Assembly (NCBI GenBank): GCA_024362935.1
Contig: JANCRA010000007.1
Coordinates: forward strand, 21,353,003-21,417,002
DNA: 64,000 bases
Reading direction: 5' to 3'
Source of the DNA: Setophaga petechia
Taxonomy: Eukaryota > Chordata > Aves > Passeriformes > Parulidae
Shown: positions 28,001 to 39,992 of the stretch, piece by piece
Layout of the letters: each line of letters begins with the position of its first letter
Numbering within the stretch: the stretch's first letter is position 1
Translations under genes and position numbers: made by a program
The notes under the pieces: model-generated
What the model saw: the letters and a program-made list of their open reading frames with translations, nothing else
Told to the model about the DNA's origin: nothing
Databases searched by the model: none

Positions 28001-29883
28001 AGGAAGATGCACATATTAGATTGGAAGCATTTTTGAAGGGGAAATGGTATAGCTTTTGTCTGTACTAGATCTAAATGGAATTTCTCAAATTGAAATAGTG
28101 TTGAGGATCAATTAGTGACATAAGGTAATTTTTTAGTTCATACTGGGCTAAACAGTGCAAGAATTTTTATAAACTTTCATCTAGAGCACCTTATTAAATA
28201 ATTGTTACTGTAATTTGTAGGGGAAATGTGGCATAAATTTAACTCAAAGGTGTCCTCCATCCTTTCTCTTGCTAATATCCAATACCATTTGTGGCCATAC
28301 ATTTCTGCAGCCATTGCTCCTTTCTGATTAGCTGGGCAGCCAGGACTGAGTGATCAGCATGAATGCATAGTCAGCCACATGGCAGGTGGTGAGCTGTCTT
28401 TAGGGCTCCTTGCAACTCCAGAAAGCCTCAGTGACTTCAGTGGGAGAGAAGTGTGGCAGGTGAAAAAGGAAGATGGGAAAAAATGAGGGTGTGTGATCTC
28501 TGTAAAGAAGCACTGAAGTGCTGTGCTGGGATCCCTAACAATCTTCTGTAAAATAAATGTAGTCTAAAGGTAGTTAAATTAAACCCCTTTGTGAAATGCT
28601 GGAATTTTGTTTTTTGTAAAGCTCCTCTGCACAGTGACTTTGCAGTCCTGTTGGGCTACAAATGTTCCATCTGCTTCCACTGTTCATTCTTGTCTCATAC
28701 AAAAATGTGTCATCTGTGATGTCTGGTACTATTTGCTCTCCATCTGACTGTCTTTTCATTAGTGTAATTTAGTTCTGTTTATTCAGAGTAAAATAATTTG
28801 AAAAAGACATTAAGGAAAGGATTTGGGGCACTTTTTTAGATGTCTGTGTTGAGATTTTGGTTTTGTTTTCTTAACCCTATTTATGTGGGGAAGTTGTCAT
28901 GCCATGACAGAAAATGTAATGCCAACAACACCATTTCATTTTTTATTTTCATGTTTCTGTTGTTTTTAAAATTGCCTTGTCTCCTTAAGAGCTATTGTAC
29001 CTAGCTCTTCCTGATGTGCTGTTTTCAAACACATACAGTGTTTAGATGTAAAAGTTGCTGAAGTAGCATTTTATATTTGAAAGTTTTGCCAGTGCTGCTG
29101 TTATACCTTGAAATAAATAGCTCCAAATTGAAAGCTTCTTGAATTACTTTTGTCTTGCAAGATCTTGGGTTGGCAGTTTAACAGCTTATAAAAGCTTTCT
29201 TTTTGTAGTGGTAATATTCTGGGCAAATGTGTGACTAAATTCCAAGAGGCATCAATCTCATCTAATAGTTTAGTTCTTGCCTGTAGGAATTTGCTGAGCT
29301 CTTTAGCCCTGTTGCCAGGTTGGGTTACTAATGTGTCACCATCTTAATGCCATATAAAGAATAACAGAAAGGATTAAAAAACACTGAGAAAACGTACAAG
29401 ATTTGCAAAACTAGTCCTGATTTAGTTGTGAAGAGATCTGAGTGAATATTTGTGGAGGGAGAAGATGTCTGATGTGAAGTGTGAGCTAGCAAAGGCAGCG
29501 GGGTTCAGAGGAGCCCCAGAATGTGGGAGCTGTCACTTTGCACATCCCCTTGTGAGGTTTTCCAGAAGCAGCTGTACAAGCATTTGGTATTGATGCTGCC
29601 TTGGAGGCTGTGAGGGGGCTTGCTGATATCTCAGAGTCCCTTCTATACCTATTTAAATTTTAAAAAGGGTAAAGGGGAAGCAGGGGAGCAATAGTAAGTA
29701 CATGCTTTTTCTTCTTTCTTCCTTTCAGTTTTTGTATTGGCATCTGCACTTCCAGAGATCCAGTCTGGCTGTTACTGAAGGCAGTGTCTCTTATCAGTGG
29801 CTGATAAAGGCTTTTTCTAGCAGAGGAAGACTTCTTAAATTGTCTTCCTTTTAATACAGCTTGGTAGCTCTTTAATGCCTTCT

Positions 29884-29908
29884 TGTTTGTTTGTTTGTTT
29901 GTTTGTTT
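29884..29908 (+). repeat. (GTTT)n microsatellite
   Basis: About six perfect copies of GTTT in a row. The complement strand reads AAAC, so this could be the tail of an old retroposon, but no element body was recognised beside it. Confidence 0.85.
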
Positions 29909-32900
29909 TCCCCACTGCATTTTCTGCCTCACCACCTCACCAATGTGCTTTCCTTTCATCTTTGTGATCCTCTCTATTGTGGGTTAGTGCCATCTGTTTC
30001 CTCTGAATTTTAAGATTTGCCAGGCTACTCCAAGAGCATTATATATGATGCTAGAAGAGATGAAGCAGCCTGGCTGTTAAAAATGTGAGTTTTATTGGTA
30101 ACAGATTTTTTAAACTAAAATGAGAAGATGAAAATAGATAAACCTTCCCTCTTGCACAGTTGCTTGGCTGCTTGTGTGCCTCAGGAAAGGACACCTAAGC
30201 TGGTTTTGGATACTGAATGCAGTTCATGTGTTTGATCAAGTGTTTGAGGCCCAGTGTGGGACTTAGCTGCATACAGCTTACATGTAGCTTGTGATTTTCT
30301 GGTGATGAGATTCTGTTGTATATGTTAGAAGGGAGGTTGCTGCAACACTTGCATTGTTAATATTGGAAAAAAATCGACCACAAGGGGCTGTTGAGGTTCA
30401 TATAACCAAATCATTGTAGTGGCCATCTGCACCACCAGATGTGCAGATCTATTAATGGATGTTGAGAACCACCTTTTGAACAACTTGCAGATGAATGTCC
30501 ATCTTTGCAATTCTTCTGGATGATCCCTCTGTAGCAGAAAAACACATTGCATAATTATACTTGATTCTGTCTCCTTCCCTCAGTTCATGAATGCATTTCC
30601 CTGGTATTTGAATTCACTTGTAAACTTCCAGATCCTAAGAACTTCAGAGACCCTCTGTTCAAAAGCAAAAGCTTGACATATTTTCCTTTCTGATCTTAGA
30701 AAATCATTGCATAACTCATAATGTCCTAAAGCAAGTATTGTTCTGAACTGCTGACTGCTTCAAGAATACAAATGAGTGTTCCAAGCTAGAAATAAGATTC
30801 TGGTACCTTATAAATCAAGGAGGTTCCCAGTCTTGTCAAATAAACTTTCCTTTAGCCAGTATAGCTCCAAAATTTCTAGTCTGAAAATGCTGAACTCTTT
30901 TTTTTTTCATAGAGGTAATGCTATTTTACATCAATTTAACATGTGTCTTCAAGATTTCTTTGAAGTGTGCATCTTTGATATTGTGGCCACATAACTGCAT
31001 GAACAAGATAGATACCAGAAATGAAGAAATAATGTTCTTAAAAATCTGAAAATACTCCCTATTAAGTCTTCCATAAAATATGGTAATACAAATAAATTTT
31101 GTTGCCTATTTCTAAATTTGAAATTACATGATCAAATTAATTGTAAGTTATGATATGGAGAGCATGTAGATCTAGTCCTTTTGAGTTAATATTTTATGGA
31201 TTCACAAATTTATTGTTTCCTAGGACTGCTAATTATTTGATACAAATACAAGGTGCAGTTTCAGTCCTACATTATAATAAAAGAGTAAAAAAATCCCAGA
31301 AAAGTTCTTTTTCATCAGTTTCATGTAACCTTGAGATGCAGTTAAAATTTGAGTGAGTTTTGATTTACTGCAACAATGGGCAATCTTAGCTGCAGGCTTT
31401 GGGGAGTTCCAAAGCATTAACACTGAGTTTCCTTGATTGCATTACAAGATTTGAGGTTTGGGGAGTTTGTTGTGCTGGTTTGTTAAAAGCTCAAAGCTCT
31501 GTCCTTCATGATGGAGTTTCATGTTCATAGAAATAGGATTTGCTTCTGGGAGGAGGGGAGTTAATAGTTTCAGGAGTGTTACCAGTGGCTGAAAAAGAAT
31601 CTGTTGTTCCTTTGCATTTGAGGCCAGGCAATTTGGGACACAGCAGTTATGTAACTTTGTACCTGGCAGTCACAGAACGCTGCCAAGGATGGACAAGCAC
31701 CAGGGCAGGGATGGTCCTGCTGCACAATCCATCCGTGCCCTCTCTACAAGGGAAAGTGTGCTCACCCCCTCCTAAAGCTCCTGGCTTTGCCTTCATATTA
31801 ATGGTCCAGAACATACCTAGGAAAGAATCATTTGTGTTGAATTTAGAAACATTCCAGGAGATGGTTTTCTGTGCAACAGGACATTTCTATGTGGCACCAA
31901 AACCAATACATGGGGAGAGATGCATTAGTGGGGGTACAGTTTAAGGAGCTTCCAGTTGCTTTTTGTCTTCTGTTGGACAAAAAGAGAAAGTAACTCCATG
32001 TACATAGTAATAGTGCAGTACTCTTATTTTCTTGCAAATGTCTGCATTCAAGAATAATTTCTAAATTGTTTACTTTCTAAAGTATTTACTCAAACTGGAG
32101 GCATTATGAAATTCACCTGATGAACTATTCCTGCTATTTAATCTGTTGTGCTGTGAATTTTGACTTGTGAGCATGATGGGTATTTTTTATTTAACTTGTT
32201 TCAAATGACACATTAAACTTCACATCCTGAGAAAACAACATATTAAAATGTGCATTGACATTCTGAAGTTGTCATGATGGAAAACTCAGCTTCTTGGAAA
32301 AAATTAACATTTTAATATAAATACTAGTTACAACTAAGGTAATTTTCAAATTGTGTGTATATGTATACAAAATATAATCAATAAGGGTGAAACTTCACCT
32401 TCTTTGAGAATTTAAATATGATGCAGTGTTTTTAAATCAGCAAAAACTAACTTGCTTGTCTTCCTGTTTAAGTGAATTGCACTATTTTGCCCCTGGAATT
32501 TACAGGCAAATATACCTTCAGGGAGTTTCAGTAACTTTTATGGACTTAAGAGTGCGTGTAAATAGGCACTGTTCAGAAATCAGCCATGGGTTGGGAAGGA
32601 GCAGGAGCACTGAGAGTGTTACCATGAGGAGACAAGGAAACAAAACCAAGCTCTGTTCTCTTACCTACGCTCGCTTCTGTTGATAAACCTGCCTGATCCC
32701 CAGCCTTCCATGTGTGACTGCTTGGGAGGAGAGGTGGCTTCTGTGATCCATCAGAGATCCTGTGCAGAAGATGTGTTGTCCAGATTATTTTCTGTTTTTC
32801 TAAAACTTCAGATCAAATATTCTGGGTTTTGCATTTGCCACATCACAAAATACAGTGCTAAAGTTGTCTGACATTGTGGATTTGCCATTGATGCATGTCT

Positions 32901-33424
32901 CATTGAAATGCTGTTTATTCTGGTAGTTATGAAGGCATTTTATCAATCCAGTTTTATTCATCAAAGGTACTGGCTATTGAGTTCATATTGTTTTAGTAGG
33001 ATTTTAGTATTTACATATGGTTAATTATTTAAATTGAGACACAATTGGGAAATATGTTTTCCACAACTCTTTAATAAAATGCAAACCTGGTTCTTTTAAT
33101 TAGAATTACTGTTGATGATGTTTATTGCCACTTAAAACCATAATCCTAAATTATTATTTTATAATACTGTCCTATATGCCTGATTTTTTAAATACCTTTG
33201 CCCTTTGCTATGTAGAAACCTTCCACAGCAGGTATGTTCTTTTTTTTTTTTTCTTCCCTGGCTGTGTCATCTTCAACTTTTTTCTTGTCTTGGATTGTTT
33301 GAATTTCATCCTGCACTTTTAAATGTCTTTTCCTTCTTTATGGTGGGAGGGGAAAAAGAGAAGAGGTAGAAGCTACATTCTCATTGCTTTTGGAGCTAAA
33401 TCTAATGACAGCTGTACCCACAAT

Positions 33425-33446
33425 TTTCTTCTGTGTTTACATGCAG
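33425..33446 (+). promoter_or_regulatory. CPEB3: 3' splice site of the microexon, with pyrimidine and UGC motifs
   Basis: The tract TTTTCTTCTGTGTTT ends just before ACATGCAG. The UCUU-like pyrimidines resemble PTB-type repressor sites, and the UGC immediately before the AG resembles the SRRM4/nSR100 motif found upstream of neuronal microexons. Both motif roles come from general knowledge of microexons. Binding here is inferred. Confidence 0.5.
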
Positions 33447-33470
33447 CCAGGAGCTATGGGCGGAGAAGAG
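33447..33470 (+). CDS. CPEB3: CPEB3 24-nt microexon (RSYGRRR segment)
   Basis: Exactly 24 nt lie between ATGCAG and GTAAAA. The exon completes a Thr codon and encodes RSYGRRR plus the first base of a Gly, so it adds eight residues without shifting frame. Joined to the next exon it makes the basic run RRRGRSS, which has the R-x-x-S form favoured by basophilic kinases. The same microexon is known in CPEB2, CPEB3 and CPEB4, and its neuronal inclusion in CPEB4 is functionally important. Skipping it joins N to SRSSLF and keeps the serines but loses the basic run. An AG four bases into the exon (33449-33450) could act as a competing acceptor but would shift the frame. The exon is far too short to be found as an open frame; frame, phase and peptide identify it. 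Confidence 0.93.
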
Positions 33471-36400
33471 GTAAAAGTATTTACTAAATGTTTTGTTTGC
33501 TGAATAGTGGGAGAAATAATTATTTAGTTTTCTTGTGGTAAGATGATGTTACCAATTTTAACATTATGTAGTTGATCAATTGCTTTGTATAAATCAATCT
33601 CATATTTTTTCCTTTGCAAAACAGCTCTCTTTTAACAGCATCTTAAAGCAGTGATGATTCTGAGCTGATAACTTCAAGTGTTGCTATTACTAGAGAACTG
33701 GAGGATGGCTGAATGTAAAGATTCTCATGACATGTATTTGTGACTTGAAATGCAGTGTTCCAAAAAAAGATTGGGTTTGGGCTTATGTTTGGTGTTTGTT
33801 GGTTTTGTAGGAGTCCAATGTTTAACTGCTGCATTGAACATTCAAAAATTATTTTTTTCTTACATTAAACAACTTTTGCTGAATATTAGATTTCATTACA
33901 TTGAATTGCCTCAGATACAACATGTGTGAATACCAATGCTAGTAACTGTCCTCAGCAGTGAATATTGATAATAATTGTAAAAAGATACAGTATTTGAGCA
34001 CATTTTAACAGTATTTCATCATAGACAACCCTTAAAACATAAAAGCAATCTGACAATATTTTACAAATGTGCAGCGCTCCATATCGGTTTATTCTGAGAG
34101 ATGCAAGTCCAGCAGCTGTACTGAGCAAGCCACTAACACAGCTCACATTTGTGTCCTGTGCTGGAGCTTACACAGACTGGTTGTTATTGAGAAAATAACA
34201 GTGCAAATAGCAGCTTTTAATGATTACACTTAGGTAGTGCCATCTGCATGGGCTACTTTAGCATTAAACTTAATTTTATCTTCCCTTCCATGAAATTCTC
34301 TGCCAGCTAGGCAGGTGACATTGCCCCCTTTCCCAAATGTAGAATTTGCACCACATTTGTGTCTAAGAAGCTTAGAGACAGATGTATCCATCACACAAGC
34401 CAGTATGTCTGAGGGCTTTTGTTATTTGGATGGGTTGAGGTGGTAGGCTGTAGGGGCCATGCTAACACAGTTTGTAATACAGAATTTGCTCTGATTTTGT
34501 TCAAAGCTGACACATTTTAGTGTTCATTTGATAGCTAAATCTGAAACAAAATATTCTGATTTTCCTCACAAACTTACTCTCTGAGCATGTGAACACTTTA
34601 ATTTTATTTTAAGATTGTGACAGGTGTTTCCAGATTGATCAAATGGCACCAAAGTAGGCAAGGAGGTAGGAATCAGTAGGACACTATGAATTACTGGCAA
34701 CTCCTGTTTACTTGTAGAAGCAAAATACAATAATGCAGAAGTAATTGTGATGAATGTAATTTAGGCTGTTTCATATAAGTATTAGTGAAGACAAAACAGG
34801 GCAAACAAGTTCTGAATGTGCTGGCTTTTCAGATTTTTTTTTCTCACTATGAAGAAGCATGTTTCATTCCTCAAGACTTGTTTCCTGTGTGAAATGCAGG
34901 TTTTTCCATACTAACAAGTAGATTTGTGTGTGTGTTTCTTGTCACTAATGTTAGGGATTTTGACTTGCCTCATTCATGTTGAAGTCTGTGGTGTTCATGC
35001 TTTATCATTACCTTCACTTTTATAATGTTGGTTTTGAGCTTCCTTAACCTTAAGCATGAAATTCTACAACAGTCTGTTAAAAAATGTGTTGGTTATCAAA
35101 TATTTTCATATATCACTCTCTATTATTGCTTTTAACATTTGCATTGGGATAATATGCAGAGTAACCACAGACAAGTCTGTGCAAGGACTCATTTTATGTT
35201 TGTCATACTTGGATATTTTAATTAGTGTTTGATTCTGTCATTGTGCCTAAGCATCTGCAAAGAGATGAAGTTTTGTCAGACATTTCTTGAGGCTTGCCAT
35301 AAACTCCCAGTTCCCTACTTGATTCTCTCTTTCCTTTGAGAAAAGAGATGAGCATTTCTTTGTAGGTATCATGCTATGAGCTGTTGAGTCATGTTCTTGG
35401 TACCTTGTTTTTTAACTTTTACAACCAGTTTTTCAGGTACAGATGTAAGCACTGCTGTGAGAAATCAGCCCAAACTATTTTGCTACACCGACAACTCAGA
35501 GATGCCCAGGGAGGGGTACAGGAGTATGTTACAAAAAAAGTGCATTTAGTGATGCTTTCCCATACTGTTCTCCCAGAAATTTGCCCAGGGGGTCTCTTGA
35601 GGTGATGTTTTAATATTTATTGCCTTAGATTGCATTTTTCTGCTGTTCTTACTCATTCCCTTTTCTAAGCCTACATAAATTTTTAAACATCCCAAAAAGT
35701 CTGTAGCAAGGGTTTCCAAAGTTTGCTTTGCTTTCAGCCTTGGCATGTACTGATTGTGTTCAGTGCAGTTCATTTTTCCCTTACTGGAGAAGACTGAACA
35801 GTCATTCCCTACTCGCTTGTCTGAATGCTTTCCATTCTTTTAAATGTATTCTTCTTACATTCAGCTCTATACTTCACTTAGCTATAAACTTATAGAACAT
35901 CATTTGCATTTATTTAAGGTGAGTGTGGTGTTTGTAGACTGCCAAGTGTCTGGCATGGTGCTTAGAGGTGATACCTTGCTGTGAATTTTTATTATTTCCT
36001 TCAGAACTCAGTCTCCTCTGCAGATCTGTATTTTAGTTGAGCACCTTGTTATTAATTTGATATGTCATCTTCCACTAATGGCTCATGTTTGTTGTTTGTT
36101 TACTTTTTTACAAGAAGGTAGGTTCATGGGCAGGAATTAAAAGATGAATTATCTCTCCAGTAATGTTAATCTCTGAGATATTTTCAGATTTCCAGCTTTT
36201 CAATGAATGTTCTGATTTGATATTTTTACACAGTTGTAGTATTCTTCATTATTTTTTCTCTCATGCAAATGTTCTCTTTTATTTTGAAATGCATATGTTT
36301 ATACATAGGCATGACGTGTTTGTCCATTAATGGAATATTCATCAAAAGTCTTTTGTGTTTTATGCTCTGAACCCACCATTTCTGACAACAAGTCTTTGAA

Positions 36401-37953
36401 AGGTAGCAGCTCTACATCCTTCTCTGATTGTGGCATTTACCCTATTTTTTATGTTGATGTGTAAATGCACGGTAGAATTTTTACTTCAGTGGATTTTTGT
36501 GTCTGGAATCTCTTCCATTGTTTAACATTCAATATATTATTTTTAATCAACACTTTTCTGGTGCCTGATGTTTGTAATTAAAAATCAGGCTGATGTTGTG
36601 TGTCAGTGACTTTCCTGACTTTATTAGCTTGTTTTTCCTACACAGGATTACTGTTTCTTTTTTTTAAATCTGTCCTTTGCTACTGGAGACAATCACTGAT
36701 ATTTTCAGTGTACATGTTTTTCTGACTGCTGTCCCTCTGTCTTGATTTTTCTCCTTGCCCCTGTTTTTATTTCCTTCACTTCCTGTGCTGTTAATACCAG
36801 TATGGTATTAAACTGTAGGTCTTTCTGTGTCAATTTCATGTGATTCATTACCTTTGAATTTAACTATGTGCACTTTAAAAAGTATAAATACTTTTATATT
36901 TGTAATCAACTCTCCTATAAACTGTTTGTATCAATTAATTATAATTCCATCCCTGAGAGAAATCCTCCATGACCTGAGGGGACAAGTAGCCTTTTCAGAG
37001 TTGAGATGTGGTTCTTATTTATACATCTCTCTATATTGCAGGATGTATTTACTCAGGTATAAGGAATTGTTAAATTCCAAATTTGGCAAGTGTTGCTTAT
37101 ATGCAGTCTTTGAATATTTTTTCTCTTCCTTGTTAATAAATCTGTTCTTAAGATAATGTGTGTATTCTTTGTTAGTAATAGAAACAAGTTGCTATTGCAT
37201 CAGATGGTTACAAATAAATTCTTTACTTTTCATTAACAAATTGAGTAGGAGCCATTAATGTTGATTTTGCCTGTTCATGACTGAAAGGATGTTTTTTTAA
37301 CTTAGTAACAAACAGGCTGACAGGCTGTTCTAGCTAACACTGTTTTTCCTTCAAGTGCAAGTTCTTTGAGGTTTATTTAACAAGATTTTTTTTCTTGTTC
37401 ACTGAATCTCTTCACTTCCTGTTTAGTATCCACAATCCAAAGCTTTTCCATGTTTATTTTGCTGTTTGCCCCCCTACTCAGCATGGGCCTGTGTTCCATG
37501 AAGGTGGAAGTGCTGCAGCCCTTGCTGTCAGGATCCTGCACAGCACTCAGAGCACTGTCCTGCTCTGCAGTGCAGTGGCTTGAGGCATCTTGAGATCATT
37601 CCTTCAAGATGATATGGAAGGTGTAAATCTCTGACTGGTTTGAAATGTAAATCTTGCAAAGGTTATTTCTATAGCTGTGACACATAATTTCATCAGATAA
37701 CTTGTTTTTCATTTCTATCCATTCGCGAGGGTTTGTTTTAAAGCTAAATTAGGTTTATTGTCTTGTAAGGGTAACACACTCTTGGAAAAATGGAAACAAT
37801 ACTACTGAACATGAATTGGAAAACTGACCACCTAGCTGGGTCCTTTAGTGCAAGTTCTGTTAAAGTAAAACAGCAAAAGGGAAAGTTTTTTACTGAAATA
37901 TTTCCTTCTCCAGGAAATAGCATTAACTATAGATCCTACAAAATCTGTTCCAG
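33471..37953 (+). other. CPEB3: Intron, 4.5 kb
   Basis: Donor GTAAAA, acceptor TTCCAG. No gene or mobile element recognised. The sequence is AT- and T-rich, with several short pyrimidine tracts. Downstream of the microexon I saw no RBFOX-type TGCATG in the first hundred bases. Confidence 0.8.
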
Positions 37954-38121
37954 GTCGGTCTTCACTGTTTCCTTTTGAGGATGGCTTCCTGGATGACAGC
38001 CATGGGGATCAGTCATTGTCCTCGGGCCTCAGCTCTCCGACGCGCTGCCAGAACGGGGAACGAGTGGAACGCTACTCTCGAAAGGTGTTTGTTGGGGGTC
38101 TCCCTCCTGACATTGATGAAG
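37954..38121 (+). CDS. CPEB3: CPEB3 exon: pre-RRM region and start of RRM1, residues 81-137
   Basis: A 168-nt exon, phase 1 at both ends. It encodes GRSSLFPFEDGFLDDSHGDQ, then a Ser-rich stretch, then NGERVERYSRKVFVGGLPPD. The RNP2 motif of RRM1 is VFVGGL (residues 125-130 of the visible part). The acidic patch EDGFLDD precedes it. The two serines after GR are the probable phospho-acceptors when the microexon is included. Against mammalian CPEB3 recalled from memory, Gly (in EDG) and Ser (in DQS) replace two alanines; both changes are conservative and I would not build on them. The donor GTACTG is weaker than most in the gene. G+C is clearly higher than in the flanking introns. Confidence 0.95.
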
Positions 38122-39902
38122 GTACTGTGAATCACTTGCATTGCTGACATGTGGGAATTGGCTTTCTTATAATTACTATTGAAAAGGTGATGATATTTTC
38201 ATAGAGACAAATGAATTTTCCCAGGTGTGCCTCTTGCAGTGCTTGTGGTGGTGTTTAAACAAACACTCCCTGCCAGCCCTGCAGCACCCGAGCGTTTCCC
38301 TGGCGTTCTTGTGCACTGCAGGTCAGGCGTGGCTGCCTGGCAGGTCCTCTGATCTGCATCTCTGCCCACGACTGTCAAGTGGGGAAGCTGAAAAAGGGAA
38401 CTTAGTGGCTACTGTCTCTCCTCTGCAGTCTTTTCCTATTCTTGGATGTGGTTGACTTTAAAGACTTTCTTAATGCAGTCCTTACCAAAATACTGTGGGC
38501 TTTAAATAATCAGCTCTTACACCCAGCATGTATCTAGGGTTCAGATGATAAATATAGGTTAATAATATGGTTTCAAAGTAATGACCTACCCAGCAAGGAT
38601 GGTCAGAGTTTTTCTCAATCATTATCTGCTCTACTTGCATGTGTCCCCACAAACTCTTACTCCCAAACTAAAATCATGACAGTTTTTGGTGTATTTTTCA
38701 TGGCTGGAATATAGCTCAAATGCACCACTGTCTAGCTTCAATGGGCATACACAGGGAATGTGAGGATGCCCTGTAATGAAATGAGGGAGATCTCTAATCT
38801 ACTATCTGAAGCCCAAACCATGTAGAGTTTTAATGAAGATACCATGAGTTGCCAGTCTGTTTACAAGCACCTCAGATGCAGTTCCCACGTCACACCAAGA
38901 GTTGCAGGGCTGTTGTATGGGGTCTAGTGGGTAATCTGGATTTGCAGCTGTAAGAAGCAGCAGCCCAACAGGGACGACTGATGTACACATTGCTGGGACA
39001 CTCAGAGTCAAAATACACACCCAGTCTGTCCTGTGAGGGAGTAACATGGTGACCTGGGAGCTGTCACCTGCTTTCCTGAGAGGTCTCCTTCAGTAACCCT
39101 TTATCCTTCAGCTCTTCAGGTACACAACCTGTGTGTTCTGTCTCCAGATGCTTGAAATTCTGGCATGCAATTCATGGGGTCAGAGAAACTGAACACATCT
39201 CAAACAGCAATCCAGGAACTGTAAAACCCCACTGCCTTTTCTCCTGATGGCTTGTTCTGATCTACCTAAGATCACATTAAACTAATTCTTTCTTTAAAGT
39301 ACGTTTAAAAATGTATTGAGAAAATAAGATTTTTTTCAAAAAGAAGTTTAAATACTTTTTTCTGAAGGATTTGCATATAAAACAAATCTGTCCTATAGGA
39401 TAGCTCTTGATGTGTGTTACATGGTGGCTCCAAGTTGATGCTTAAAAAGTGAAGAAAAAACTTGACTAATTCAAGGCAGATTTCCTGAGGGGCCTGAGGA
39501 AGGTGAAACGCCCACAGTGGCATGACCTGCTGCAGCCTCTTTCTAGGGCAGGCTGCAAGGAGCAGCCGTGCTGCCATGGAGCTCCTCCATCAGTCCCATG
39601 TGGCTGCATCTGACCCTGCTTTGTGGCTATAATTAGAAATAGACCGCAGCTGAGGCATATTCACTTCTGATAGATCATGTTTGCATTTAATCCTGCTGCA
39701 GACTTCCACTAGTGGAATGTAAAATCACTTTTTTAAGCAGCCATGTACAGCACAGAGATGAAATAATATTTAGGCATTTGCTATGGAGATCATTGCAGTT
39801 TTCACTGTTCTTGTTTTGTTTTGGTTTTTAAGTAAGACCTTTTTACCTTGCTGCTGTCAGTTTTTATATTCTCTCTAAGGTGCCTCATTCATTTTTTTGT
39901 AG
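38122..39902 (+). other. CPEB3: Intron, 1.8 kb
   Basis: GTACTG donor and a T-rich acceptor ending TTTGTAG. The first 350 bases (38220-38420) are GC-elevated, with an open frame of no recognised family. Nothing else stands out. Confidence 0.8.
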
Positions 39903-39992
39903 ATGAGATCACTGCCAGCTTTCGTAGGTTTGGACCTCTTGTGGTGGACTGGCCTCACAAAGCTGAAAGCAAGTCATATTTTCCACCTAAAG
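39903..39992 (+). CDS. CPEB3: CPEB3 exon: middle of RRM1, residues 137-167
   Basis: A 90-nt exon encoding DEITASFRRFGPLVVDWPHK and then AESKSYFPPK. It is phase 1 at both ends, with donor GTAATT. It supplies the first helix and second strand of RRM1. The exon stops one base into the Gly of the RNP1 motif, so RNP1 (KGYAFLLF) is split by the 12-kb intron that follows. The sequence appears identical to recalled mammalian CPEB3. Removing this exon would keep frame but destroy RRM1, so it is expected to be constitutive. Confidence 0.95.

Larger units (their letters stand above)
25040..33446 (+). other. CPEB3: Intron, 8.4 kb, upstream of the microexon
   Basis: GTAAGT donor and ATGCAG acceptor. No coding exon or RNA gene is supported. 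A GC-elevated patch at about 27450-27760 gives overlapping open frames on both strands, without similarity to a protein family I know. A (GTTT)n run lies at 29884-29908. Another patch with an open frame at 31540-31944 is unrecognised. The final 30 nt carry the microexon's splicing signals. Confidence 0.8.

Noticed and set aside
31540..31944. 134-codon open frame on the plus strand
   Set aside because: No known family and no splice or start context. It lies in an intron and is of a length expected by chance in a GC-elevated patch.
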